From the NCBI GenBank assembly GCA_037442025.1, contig JBBIRB010000031.1, forward strand, positions 1-30,708: 30,708 nt of DNA, in the 5' to 3' direction. The position numbers were made by a program, and so were the translations under genes. Below, one piece after another: positions 8,049 through 15,905 of the stretch; within the stretch, counting starts at the first letter, position 1; each line of letters starts with the position of its first letter. The stretch comes from UBA2287 sp037442025 (lineage in GTDB: Bacteria; Bacteroidota; Bacteroidia; Bacteroidales; Tenuifilaceae). Under the pieces are notes generated by a model. The model was given only the letters and a program-made list of their open reading frames with translations. It searched no databases and had not been told where the DNA came from.

Positions 8049-9656
8049 ATGGAGCCAATCGTATTACTTCTTTCAAAATCGGCCGAAATTAAGCAGCACA
8101 TCGAATCTGCGCTGGGCTCTTCACCGGTTGGTTTTCATTTGATTGGCGTTCACGGAATGGAGCAACTGGAGGAATTTCTTACGAACCATCTGCCCAGCCT
8201 TGCACTTATCGATCAGGATTTTGAAGGTGAAAATTTGGTTGCTTTGCTCAACACACTGAATACAAATCCAAAAACAGCTGGGGTTTCATTAATTCTACTG
8301 GTTTCAAATTTTGAAAAGGCCCAAATAGGTTCGCTGCTGAATTTTGGCATCGAAGATTTTATAGTGTGGCCATTCAATGCTGAGCATTTCAAACTCAGAA
8401 TTGCAATGGGGATTGAAAGAACCAAGCGGGTTTCGAAATTTCTACAGCAATCGGAGCAATTTAGTTACATAACCCAAGCAGCAAGCATGGCAGGCAATTC
8501 GCTTGTAATAATCGATAGAAATGGCGAAATGATTTGGGCCAACGATGGTTTTGAAAAACTATACGGTTGTAATTTGGATGAGTTTAAGGTGTCGTTTGGC
8601 AACAACCTGTTCGAGTCGAACATGAAGCAGGTTACCCGAAATGCCATGCAGCGATGCCGCGACAATGGCGAATATGTGGTTTACGATTCCCTTTGGATTA
8701 CACCCAAAAATGAGCGAAAGTTTATACAAACATCGCTTACTCCCATTTACGACCCCAATGGTAATTTCAATAAAATAATCGCCATTGAAACCGACATAAC
8801 CGAATTGAAACGCACTGAAGAGGAGCTAATTGAAAAGAACGACCATTTACTTTCCATTGCAGAGCATTTAGAAAAAGCCAACGAGCTGCTCGACGACCAA
8901 AGAAACCAGATTGAGAGCCAGAAAGCCTCGCTGGAAGAAGAGATGCAAAAGTCGGAGAATCTTCTGCATGCCATTTTGCCAGCCACAACGGCTCATCAGC
9001 TTAAGAAAAAGGGATTTGTAAAACCCAAAAAGTTTAAGGAAGCATCGGTTATGTTTGCCGACTTTGTTGGTTTTTCCCGAATTTCGAGCATGTACGAGGA
9101 GATTGAGGATTTGCTCGATGTGCTTGGTTTCTACTTCGAAAAGTTCGATGAAATTACAACCCAGCACTACCTCGAAAAAATTAAAACCATTGGCGATTGC
9201 TACATGTGCGTTGGGGGTGTACCCCAAACCAATAAGAGCCATCCGTTCGATGCTGTAATTGCCGCCCTTAAAATGCAGAAGTTTGTTGAGGAACAGGCAA
9301 TTAAATGCCAGGATGATGGAAGACCCGTTTGGCGTATTCGAATTGGTATACATACCGGCCCACTAGCCGGAGGGGTAATTGGCAAAAAGCGTTTTGCATA
9401 CGACATTTGGGGCGATACGGTAAATTTGGCAAGCCGAATGGAAACAGCAAGCGATCCGGGTATGGTGAACGTGTCGCAGGCTACTCACGAGTACATTAAA
9501 AATTATATCGATTGCAACTACAGGGGAAAATTTCCCGCAAAAAACATTGGCGAAATCGATATGTTCTATGTGCAACGCATTAAGCCCGAGTATTCGGAGG
9601 ATGCCGAGGGTTATATGCCCAATGCCGAATTACGGAAAATTATTGCGGCTTTCTAG
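8049..9656 (+). CDS. Class III adenylate cyclase with REC-like and PAS domains
   Basis: This 535-residue protein has no signal peptide or membrane segment. An N-terminal response-regulator-like domain (1-125) keeps Asp55 but has Trp107 where receivers carry the conserved Lys. A PAS domain (about 135-255) and a coiled coil (255-305) follow. The C-terminal class III cyclase domain (about 325-515) has metal ligands Asp338 and Asp383, purine-selecting Lys379 (KIKTIGD) and Asp452 (YDIWGDTVN), and the transition-state residues Asn459 and Arg463. Lys plus Asp is the adenylate pattern (guanylate cyclases have Glu plus Cys), so cAMP is the inferred product. No CRP-like regulator or histidine kinase is nearby. 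The stop overlaps the convergent cdd stop by a few bases. Confidence 0.92.
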   Translation: MEPIVLLLSKSAEIKQHIESALGSSPVGFHLIGVHGMEQLEEFLTNHLPSLALIDQDFEGENLVALLNTLNTNPKTAGVSLILLVSNFEKAQIGSLLNFGIEDFIVWPFNAEHFKLRIAMGIERTKRVSKFLQQSEQFSYITQAASMAGNSLVIIDRNGEMIWANDGFEKLYGCNLDEFKVSFGNNLFESNMKQVTRNAMQRCRDNGEYVVYDSLWITPKNERKFIQTSLTPIYDPNGNFNKIIAIETDITELKRTEEELIEKNDHLLSIAEHLEKANELLDDQRNQIESQKASLEEEMQKSENLLHAILPATTAHQLKKKGFVKPKKFKEASVMFADFVGFSRISSMYEEIEDLLDVLGFYFEKFDEITTQHYLEKIKTIGDCYMCVGGVPQTNKSHPFDAVIAALKMQKFVEEQAIKCQDDGRPVWRIRIGIHTGPLAGGVIGKKRFAYDIWGDTVNLASRMETASDPGMVNVSQATHEYIKNYIDCNYRGKFPAKNIGEIDMFYVQRIKPEYSEDAEGYMPNAELRKIIAAF

Positions 9657-10147
9657 CCCTTAATGGCCTCATCAACCTTAGAGAAGCTGAAGGGTAACAG
9701 GTGCAAGCAATCGTCGATAAGGTAAACCCGCTTTTCGCCAATCATTATTATTGCCATTGGTTTTTGTCCGTTATTACGGGTTTCGAGCATCACCTGCCGG
9801 CATGCTCCACATGGCGAAATGGGCTCAGCAGTTCTAATACCTTTGAAGTTGGCCGAAACAGCCATAGCCACAACCCCAACGCCCGGGAATCGGGTTCCAG
9901 CATAAAAGAGAGCAACCCTTTCGGCGCAAAGCCCCGAAGGAAAGGCGCCATTTTCCTGATTGCTACCACAAATAATTTCACCATTTTCGAGCAGCAATGC
10001 GGCACCTACCGAAAAATGCGAGTACGGCGAGTAACTCGATTTTTGGGCTTCAACGGCTTTTCGGGTCAATTCATGGAACTCTTTAGGAAGAGATTCTACC
10101 GATTGGAATTCGGCATAACGGAATGAAACGTTTTTGAAATCGGCCAT
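9653..10147 (-). CDS. cdd: Cytidine deaminase
   Basis: This zinc enzyme deaminates cytidine and deoxycytidine to the uridines in pyrimidine salvage. At 164 residues it is slightly longer than the usual homotetrameric form because of an N-terminal extension of about 25 residues. Zinc ligands and the catalytic base are Cys74 and Glu76 (LCAERVAL), Cys113 and Cys116 (PCGACRQV). The substrate loop NQENGAFPSG precedes the first motif. The gene converges on the cyclase gene with a 4-bp overlap of stop codons, and has its own TAnnTTTG element upstream. Confidence 0.95.
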   Translation of the reverse strand: MADFKNVSFRYAEFQSVESLPKEFHELTRKAVEAQKSSYSPYSHFSVGAALLLENGEIICGSNQENGAFPSGLCAERVALFYAGTRFPGVGVVAMAVSANFKGIRTAEPISPCGACRQVMLETRNNGQKPMAIIMIGEKRVYLIDDCLHLLPFSFSKVDEAIKG

Positions 10148-10173
10148 ACGAGTAGTTTATTGCCTTAAGAACG

Positions 10174-10181
10174 CAAACCTA
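10174..10181 (-). promoter_or_regulatory. Candidate -7 element for cdd
   Basis: On the minus strand this reads TAGGTTTG (TAnnTTTG), 27 bp upstream of the cdd start. The CAAA at 10205-10208 could be a loosely spaced -33 box. Confidence 0.5.
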
Positions 10182-10297
10182 ACTTTTTTTTACAATATTT
10201 CATTCAAATAATCCCCAAAATCGGTATTTCGAATCCATTTTTACATTTTTTAAAGGCAATTCCAACCACAGGTTGCAATTTTTTTTGAAAATTGGTG

Positions 10298-10305
10298 TAG
10301 GTTTG
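10298..10305 (+). promoter_or_regulatory. Candidate -7 element for the glucosaminidase gene
   Basis: TAGGTTTG matches TAnnTTTG and lies 17 bp upstream of the ATG. TTGC at 10273-10276 is a possible -33 box with a spacing of about 21 bp. Confidence 0.5.
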
Positions 10306-10322
10306 CAACCAAAATCGTTGAA

Positions 10323-11270
10323 ATGGCTCGAAAGCATATTTTACTCATTGCACTTCTATTGTTTGGTCAATCGCTATTAGCACAGCGAAAAATTACTCGC
10401 GATGAGTACATAAATTTATATAGTACTATGGCCGTTAGGCAAATGAAACAGCACGGAGTACCTGCAAGTATTATACTAGCTCAGGGTATGCTCGAGAGCG
10501 ACAATGGCAATAGCACTTTGGCCGTGAAGGCCAATAACCATTTCGGAATAAAGTGCCATAAAACCTGGAATGGCCCCAAAATATACCACGATGACGATGC
10601 AAAGGGAGAGTGCTTTAGAAAGTATTCTTCGGTGGAACATTCGTTTCGCGACCATTCAGAATTTCTTCGGGGAGCCCGAAGGTATGCCTTCCTTTTCGAT
10701 TTACAACCTACTGATTACAAGGGTTGGGCGCATGGGTTGAAAAAGGCAGGCTATGCCACAAATCCTCGTTACGGCGAAATGCTCATTAAAATTATTGAGG
10801 ATAACCGGTTGAATAGGTTCGATTCGGGTGTAGTGGTTGAAGTGGAGTCGCCCACAAAAGGAATGGGTCAACGAATCGATGCCGACAATTTTACCATCGA
10901 CCTATTTAGGGAGAGGGGCGTTTTCATGCGGAATCGCATTAAGTATATCAAGGTGAAGGAGGGCGATTCATACCAATCGCTTACCAAGGAGTTGCAGCTT
11001 TTACCATGGCAATTGGCCAAGTACAACGATATTGACCGCAATGCCATGTTGGAGCCGGGCCAGGAACTTTACATTCAGCCAAAACGCCGAAAAGCCGAAG
11101 TTAATCACGCTTTCCACGTAGTGGAGGAGGGAGAAACAATGTGGAGCATTTCGCAAACCTATGGCATTAAGCTGAAGAAGCTTTACCAAAAGAATAGAAT
11201 GGTAGAGGGAACTGAGGCTGAAGTAGGACAGAAATTATACCTTATAAAACGTATCCCAGCCAACGAATAG
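10323..11270 (+). CDS. Exported glucosaminidase with two LysM domains
   Basis: This is a probable peptidoglycan hydrolase. A signal peptide (residues 1-20, ending LLAQ) is followed by a family 73-type glucosaminidase domain (about 25-165). The putative catalytic Glu58 lies in AQGMLESDNGNS, and NNHFGIKCH follows at about 71-79. Two LysM peptidoglycan-binding modules are at about 205-255 (YIKVKEGDSYQSL) and 262-310 (HVVEEGETMWSIS). The 315-residue length is typical of exported Bacteroidota members. It probably acts in the periplasm on the cell wall during growth or division. It is convergent with fmt, with two bases between the stops. Confidence 0.92.
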   Translation: MARKHILLIALLLFGQSLLAQRKITRDEYINLYSTMAVRQMKQHGVPASIILAQGMLESDNGNSTLAVKANNHFGIKCHKTWNGPKIYHDDDAKGECFRKYSSVEHSFRDHSEFLRGARRYAFLFDLQPTDYKGWAHGLKKAGYATNPRYGEMLIKIIEDNRLNRFDSGVVVEVESPTKGMGQRIDADNFTIDLFRERGVFMRNRIKYIKVKEGDSYQSLTKELQLLPWQLAKYNDIDRNAMLEPGQELYIQPKRRKAEVNHAFHVVEEGETMWSISQTYGIKLKKLYQKNRMVEGTEAEVGQKLYLIKRIPANE

Positions 11271-11272
11271 AA

Positions 11273-12220
11273 TTAACTAAAGGTTAGTGTACCATTGCCA
11301 CGAAGACCACGCAGGAAATCGGCTGCAGGCATGGTTTTCTTTCCGGCAAGTTGAATTTGGTTAATGCACACAGCGCCAATACCACAAGGCACCAATAATG
11401 GACAATTTTCTGGGTTTAGGCTATTGCCTTCGGCAAGTTGGCTCATTAGAATTTTAGCTGTGGTTTGGCTGCCATCAGGTAAAGCTACGCGGCTCCAAGC
11501 ACCCGGGTAAGGGCTTAAACCCCTTATGTGGTTATGAACCTCCTGGGCTGGTTTGGTCCAATCGATTTGGCAAGTTTCTTTAAATATTTTTGGGGCCATT
11601 TTTACATATTGGCCCATTCCCAATAATTGGCTTTGGGGCAGAGCTTCAAAACCCCCTTTATAAAGCGCATCGATGGTTTTAATAACCAATGAGCCTCCCA
11701 TCTCCATCAACCGGTCGTGCAGTTCTCCGGCAGTTTCGTTTGGCTTTATATCTGTGGCCTCCTGAAAAAGAACGCTTCCGGTATCAATCTGGTTATCGAT
11801 TAAAAATGTTGTAATCCCCGTTTGGCGCTCGCCATTTATAATAGCCCAGTTAATGGGAGCTGCACCCCTATATTGGGGCAATAGCGATGCGTGTAAGTTG
11901 AAAGTCCCCAATTTGGCAATGCTCCAAACCGACTCTGGTAGCATACGGAAAGCAATAACTACAATAATATCGGGAGCAATGCGTACAAGTTCGTTGATGA
12001 AATCTTCGCTTCGAAGTTTTTCGGGCTGAAGCATCCTCAGCCCATTTTCCTGAGCAAAAACCTTAACTGGCGATTGGGATAGGTTCAAACCTCTTCCAGC
12101 GGGCTTATCGGGTACGGTTACAACGGCACTAACATTGTAACCTCCTTTAATTATGGCTTTGAGGGGTTCAACGGCAAAATGGGGAGTCCCCATGAAAACA
12201 ATTGAGGGACCTGAGTTCAT
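11273..12220 (-). CDS. fmt: Methionyl-tRNA formyltransferase
   Basis: This enzyme formylates Met-tRNA(fMet) with 10-formyl-THF for translation initiation. The 315-residue length is normal. The formyltransferase domain shows MGTPHFAVEPL, the catalytic NLHASLLPQYRGAAP and DTGSVL. The C-terminal domain carries HNHIRGLSPYPGAW. It follows ribBA with a single base between stop and start, so the two are translated from one transcript. The def gene for deformylation is not nearby. Confidence 0.97.
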   Translation of the reverse strand: MNSGPSIVFMGTPHFAVEPLKAIIKGGYNVSAVVTVPDKPAGRGLNLSQSPVKVFAQENGLRMLQPEKLRSEDFINELVRIAPDIIVVIAFRMLPESVWSIAKLGTFNLHASLLPQYRGAAPINWAIINGERQTGITTFLIDNQIDTGSVLFQEATDIKPNETAGELHDRLMEMGGSLVIKTIDALYKGGFEALPQSQLLGMGQYVKMAPKIFKETCQIDWTKPAQEVHNHIRGLSPYPGAWSRVALPDGSQTTAKILMSQLAEGNSLNPENCPLLVPCGIGAVCINQIQLAGKKTMPAADFLRGLRGNGTLTFS

Positions 12221-12221
12221 G

Positions 12222-13472
12222 CTACTCGTTGATTTTTGGAGGGTTCATTAGAATGAGATGCCCCATTTTATCGCGCTTGGTTTGCAGGTAAAACTCGTTG
12301 TAGGGGGTAGGTTGTACTTCGAGAGGGATATTCTCAATTATTTCGAGCCCGTAACCCTCTAGTCCCTTTCTTTTTACTGGGTTGTTGGATATGAGGCGCA
12401 TTTTCCGAACGCCTAGTTCGTGCAGAATGCTTGCGCCAATCCCGTAGTCGCGCTCATCGGGTTCAAAGCCCAGTTCAATGTTGGCTTCAACTGTGTCGAG
12501 CCCATCTTCCTGCAGTTTATAAGCATGAATTTTATTAAAGAGGCCAATGCCACGACCTTCCTGGCTTAGGTATACCAGAACGCCCTTGCCCTCTCTCTCA
12601 ATCATTTCCATGGCCTTTTTCAGTTGCAAACCGCAGTCGCAACGTTGCGAATGGAAAATATCGCCTGTAACGCACGACGAGTGTACCCGTACCAGAATGG
12701 GCTCATCGTCGGCCCAGGTTCCCTTAACCAGTGCAACATGCTCGAGTTTGTTCGATTTCTGACGGAAAGGAATCAGATCGAATATTCCAAAATCGGTGGG
12801 CATTTTAACACGGGCACCCTTATCAATTATTTTTTCGAATTGTAAGCGGTATGCAATAAGGTCCTGAATGGATATTATTTTTAAGTTGAACTTTTTGGCT
12901 ATTTCGAGCAGTTCGGGAAGTCGTGCCATGGAGCCATCGTCGTTCATAATTTCAACAAGCACACCGCCGGGCTTGAGACCCGCCATGCGGGTTAAGTCAA
13001 CTACAGCTTCGGTATGTCCGGCCCTGCGAAGAACGCCTTTTTCGCGAGCCATAAGCGGAAAAATATGACCGGGTCGGGCTAGGTTTTCGGGTTTGGTGTC
13101 CGGATCGACCAGCGCCCGAAGCGTTTTTGCCCTGTCGTAGGCCGATATGCCCGTTGTGCAGCCCTGTCCCAATAAGTCCACCGAAACGGTAAATGCAGTT
13201 TGGTGAAGCGCGGTGTTGTTGCCCACCATAAGGTTCAATTCCAGTTCGCTACATCGGCTTTCCGAAAGGGGAGCGCAAATGAGGCCGCGACCATGCTTGG
13301 CCATAAAGTTTACCATTTCGGTGGTAACCAGTTCGGCGGCACATACAAAGTCGCCCTCGTTTTCACGGTCCTCATCGTCAACAACAATCAGTATCTTCCC
13401 ATTTCTGAGGTCGTCTATAGCTTCTTCTATGGTATTCAGGCTACTGGAGCCTTTGGGTTGGTTGCCAAACAT
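12222..13472 (-). CDS. ribBA: Bifunctional DHBP synthase / GTP cyclohydrolase II
   Basis: The fused enzyme makes both riboflavin precursors. Residues 1 to about 210 form 3,4-dihydroxy-2-butanone 4-phosphate synthase, with DDEDRENEGDF and RAGHTEAVVDL. The remainder is GTP cyclohydrolase II, with zinc cysteines in HSSCVTGDIFHSQRCDCG, the GTP site QEGRGIGLFNKI and a C-terminal RKMRLISNNPVK block. At 416 residues the fusion is full length. The start at 13472 is supported by a good ribosome binding site (AAGGAG about 10 bases upstream), which is unusual in this window. The first 32 bases overlap the end of the glycosyltransferase gene. No riboflavin (FMN) riboswitch was seen. Confidence 0.97.
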   Translation of the reverse strand: MFGNQPKGSSSLNTIEEAIDDLRNGKILIVVDDEDRENEGDFVCAAELVTTEMVNFMAKHGRGLICAPLSESRCSELELNLMVGNNTALHQTAFTVSVDLLGQGCTTGISAYDRAKTLRALVDPDTKPENLARPGHIFPLMAREKGVLRRAGHTEAVVDLTRMAGLKPGGVLVEIMNDDGSMARLPELLEIAKKFNLKIISIQDLIAYRLQFEKIIDKGARVKMPTDFGIFDLIPFRQKSNKLEHVALVKGTWADDEPILVRVHSSCVTGDIFHSQRCDCGLQLKKAMEMIEREGKGVLVYLSQEGRGIGLFNKIHAYKLQEDGLDTVEANIELGFEPDERDYGIGASILHELGVRKMRLISNNPVKRKGLEGYGLEIIENIPLEVQPTPYNEFYLQTKRDKMGHLILMNPPKINE

Positions 13473-14604
13473 TGCTTTTAACTCCTTTTAAAAATTTGAA
13501 TAGCCCAAAAAGCAGAGCCAGGTTCATGCTGTAAAAATGGGTTGCAAACCGAAACAGTTTGAAATTCACCCCAAAGGTACGAAAAACGAAATCGAAAAGC
13601 GGAACGAAAAGAGCAGCAATATGCGCTGCAAGAATAATTTGATAAAGTACGCTCCCAAATGCTAAAGCCAAATTGAATAACAGTGCCGCTAAAATGAAAA
13701 TTGGGCCAAACCAGCGCAGAACCTTATGCGATAGGAAAGCGAAACTTCTTCCCTTGTAGGGTGGCCAAAGCAACCTGTAAAAAACCGATAGGTTCTGGAA
13801 GTTTCCGATCGATATGCGAATTTTTCGGCGGAACTCCTCCTTCAAATTATTCGAAACATCCTCGGTAACCGTTGCTTCCAGGCTGTTAATGGTTGCTTTA
13901 CCTGCCTCAAGCACCTTCATGTTGATGTAAAAATCGTCCATGAAAAAATTGCGGGGCACTTTATGGTACACCGATTTGCGAATGGCAAAGCAGCCTCCAA
14001 AGGGTCCCATCATGGCACCCCAAAGTAACCCCTCGCGGTACTTAATAATTACCTCGCGCGATATGTAGCTGCTTTCCTGAAACGAAATGCCCTCCCTTTT
14101 AATGCCCGTGTTGGTCATTCGGGTGTCTACCAGGCCAATATTATCGTCCTTAAAATATTTTATAGAGTTGAAAAGCGTATGTTCATTGAGCATAACATTG
14201 GCATCGGTGGATACAATAATGTCGCCCTTTGCCTTGTCGAGCAGCTGGTTCATAATATTAGCCTTGCCTTGCCGCTGGTTGAATTCAAGAAAGGTAATGC
14301 GGCCATACTGTTCGGCTTTTGTTCTGATAATGTTGTTGGTATCATCGGTTGAGCAGTCGGAACCCACGAGCAGCTCCAATTTGTGTGCAGGGTAAGAGGT
14401 GTTGAATACGCTGTCAATTTTGCTTCCAATAACCAGCGCCTCGTTGTGGGCTGCCATAATTACTGATACGGTGGGGAGTTCGTCGGATAATTGGTAGGTG
14501 TTGGTTCGGGGCTTTTTTTTGCATGCTAACAGCCAAAGTATTGTGGGGTACAATACGTATGAGTGAAAAATTAGAGCAACCGATAACCAAAAGACAATTT
14601 CCAC
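13441..14604 (-). CDS. Membrane glycosyltransferase, family 2
   Basis: The 387-residue protein has an N-terminal membrane segment (about 3-27), a GT-A catalytic domain and two or three C-terminal membrane segments (about 300-375). The catalytic domain shows VSVIMAAHNEA (about 48-58), GSDCSTDDT, the metal-binding-type STDANVML and a FMDDFYINMK block that resembles the ED motif of processive GT2 enzymes. It probably adds sugars to a lipid-linked or extracellular glycan; donor and acceptor cannot be read. It is the first gene of the GT2-ribBA-fmt run and overlaps ribBA by 32 bp. Confidence 0.88.
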   Translation of the reverse strand: MEIVFWLSVALIFHSYVLYPTILWLLACKKKPRTNTYQLSDELPTVSVIMAAHNEALVIGSKIDSVFNTSYPAHKLELLVGSDCSTDDTNNIIRTKAEQYGRITFLEFNQRQGKANIMNQLLDKAKGDIIVSTDANVMLNEHTLFNSIKYFKDDNIGLVDTRMTNTGIKREGISFQESSYISREVIIKYREGLLWGAMMGPFGGCFAIRKSVYHKVPRNFFMDDFYINMKVLEAGKATINSLEATVTEDVSNNLKEEFRRKIRISIGNFQNLSVFYRLLWPPYKGRSFAFLSHKVLRWFGPIFILAALLFNLALAFGSVLYQIILAAHIAALFVPLFDFVFRTFGVNFKLFRFATHFYSMNLALLFGLFKFLKGVKSNVWQPTQRLQ

Positions 14605-14632
14605 GCTAATAGGGCTATTTATTTACAGATGG

Positions 14633-14640
14633 CAAAAATA
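14633..14640 (-). promoter_or_regulatory. Candidate -7 element for GT2-ribBA-fmt
   Basis: On the minus strand this reads TATTTTTG (TAnnTTTG), 29 bp upstream of the glycosyltransferase start. No convincing -33 at 19-21 bp was found. Confidence 0.4.
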
Positions 14641-14693
14641 GAAAAAAGAATTGCCTTTGGGGCATGCAAAAAGTCACTAATATGCAAAAACTT

Positions 14694-15905
14694 CTATTTG
14701 GCGCAAGCCAATTTGTAGAAATGTAGTAATTGCTCGCAAATGGAGTTGTTGTCGAAATGGGCAAGCGCAAAATTACGGGCATTGGTACCCAAGTTAGCCG
14801 CTAAATTGTAGTTGGTTAAGCACTCAATTATTTGCTTGGCAACCTCTTCGGGATCGTTGGCAATTAGCATGTGCTTACCATTTTCCACTTCAATACCTTC
14901 GGCCCCTATAGAAGTGCTTACAATGGCTTTCCCCAAAAACATGCCCTCTACAATTTTTATTCGCATACCGCTGCCCGAAAGCAGGGGAACAACCATAATA
15001 CCCTTTGAGCAAATGAACTCCTGTGAGTTGGGGACCTCTCCGCAGAACTCCACGTTGGGAAATTTGGTAATTTCATCAATAAAACTGGCGGGTGCATTCC
15101 TCCCGGCTACATAAAATTTAGCATTGGCCTGCGAACTGAGCACCCTTCCCCAACATTTATTAAGGAACCAGAGTAGCCCTTCCTGATTGGGCAACCAGTC
15201 GAGCCCCCCCAAATGGAATAGGGAATTACTATGCGACAGTTGCTTGCAGGGAAGGAACTTTTTGGCATCGAGGCCTGTTTGCGATGTGGTTGAGGGACCA
15301 TTGAAGCCCATGCGATGCAATATATCCTCGTCGCGTTTCGAAATAGCAACCAGCAAATCGATGCTACTAAGGCATTGATTTTCCATGCGCTTAACCCTTT
15401 TTGCCAAATTGGTTAAATACCACTTTTTTAAAAAATTTGTTTCAATGCGTGCGCTGCGCTCCCATATTTCGTATTCCACATTGTGAGCCCTCAGTGCAAT
15501 AGGGGCAGAGGAGTACTTTCTAGTTGTTGCAATGTAGGGGGCCATATATAGTCCCTCCAGTTGAATCAGGTCGAACTGGTTGTTTTTTAAAAGGTTCTCA
15601 AGCTGCTCGGTTACCCGTCTGTTCACAAAACGCTGCGCGTTGTAGGGTTTTTTTGAAAAAAGCAAGTTGAACAATGCCTTAACGAGTTTTATATTGGTAT
15701 TTACGTGTACAATGTGAAATTTGGCAGCATCTGTAAGCCATTGGGGAAGGTCGCTAATGCTTGTGCAATGCTTGGGAGTACTAATTGCCAGTACGGTTAC
15801 CTGAGCTCCATTGTTTGCCAGCCCAGCAATAATGCTTTGTGTTGCTATGGCACCTCCATCCTTAGAGGGAAAAGGAACTTTGTTGGCCAGTACCAGTATT
15901 TTCAT
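14694..15905 (-). CDS. Glycosyltransferase, family 4-like
   Basis: The 403-residue protein has GT-B architecture without membrane segments. The N-terminal half begins MKILVLANKVPFPSKDGGA, with a loop typical of the acceptor side. The C-terminal donor-binding half contains GGLDWLPNQ, VPLLSGSGMRIKIVEG and LGKAIVSTSIGAEGI, where the Glu of KIVEG is the conserved GT4 Glu that contacts the nucleotide sugar. The product and sugar are unknown. Its start overlaps the stop of the LptF/LptG-type gene by 4 bases (ATGA), so the two are translationally coupled. A role in cell-envelope glycans is inferred from that. Confidence 0.88.
   Translation of the reverse strand: MKILVLANKVPFPSKDGGAIATQSIIAGLANNGAQVTVLAISTPKHCTSISDLPQWLTDAAKFHIVHVNTNIKLVKALFNLLFSKKPYNAQRFVNRRVTEQLENLLKNNQFDLIQLEGLYMAPYIATTRKYSSAPIALRAHNVEYEIWERSARIETNFLKKWYLTNLAKRVKRMENQCLSSIDLLVAISKRDEDILHRMGFNGPSTTSQTGLDAKKFLPCKQLSHSNSLFHLGGLDWLPNQEGLLWFLNKCWGRVLSSQANAKFYVAGRNAPASFIDEITKFPNVEFCGEVPNSQEFICSKGIMVVPLLSGSGMRIKIVEGMFLGKAIVSTSIGAEGIEVENGKHMLIANDPEEVAKQIIECLTNYNLAANLGTNARNFALAHFDNNSICEQLLHFYKLACAK

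Noticed and set aside
12222..14693. Possible FMN riboswitch controlling ribBA
   Set aside because: ribBA starts inside the preceding gene and the space before that gene is only 89 bp, without the conserved RFN elements.
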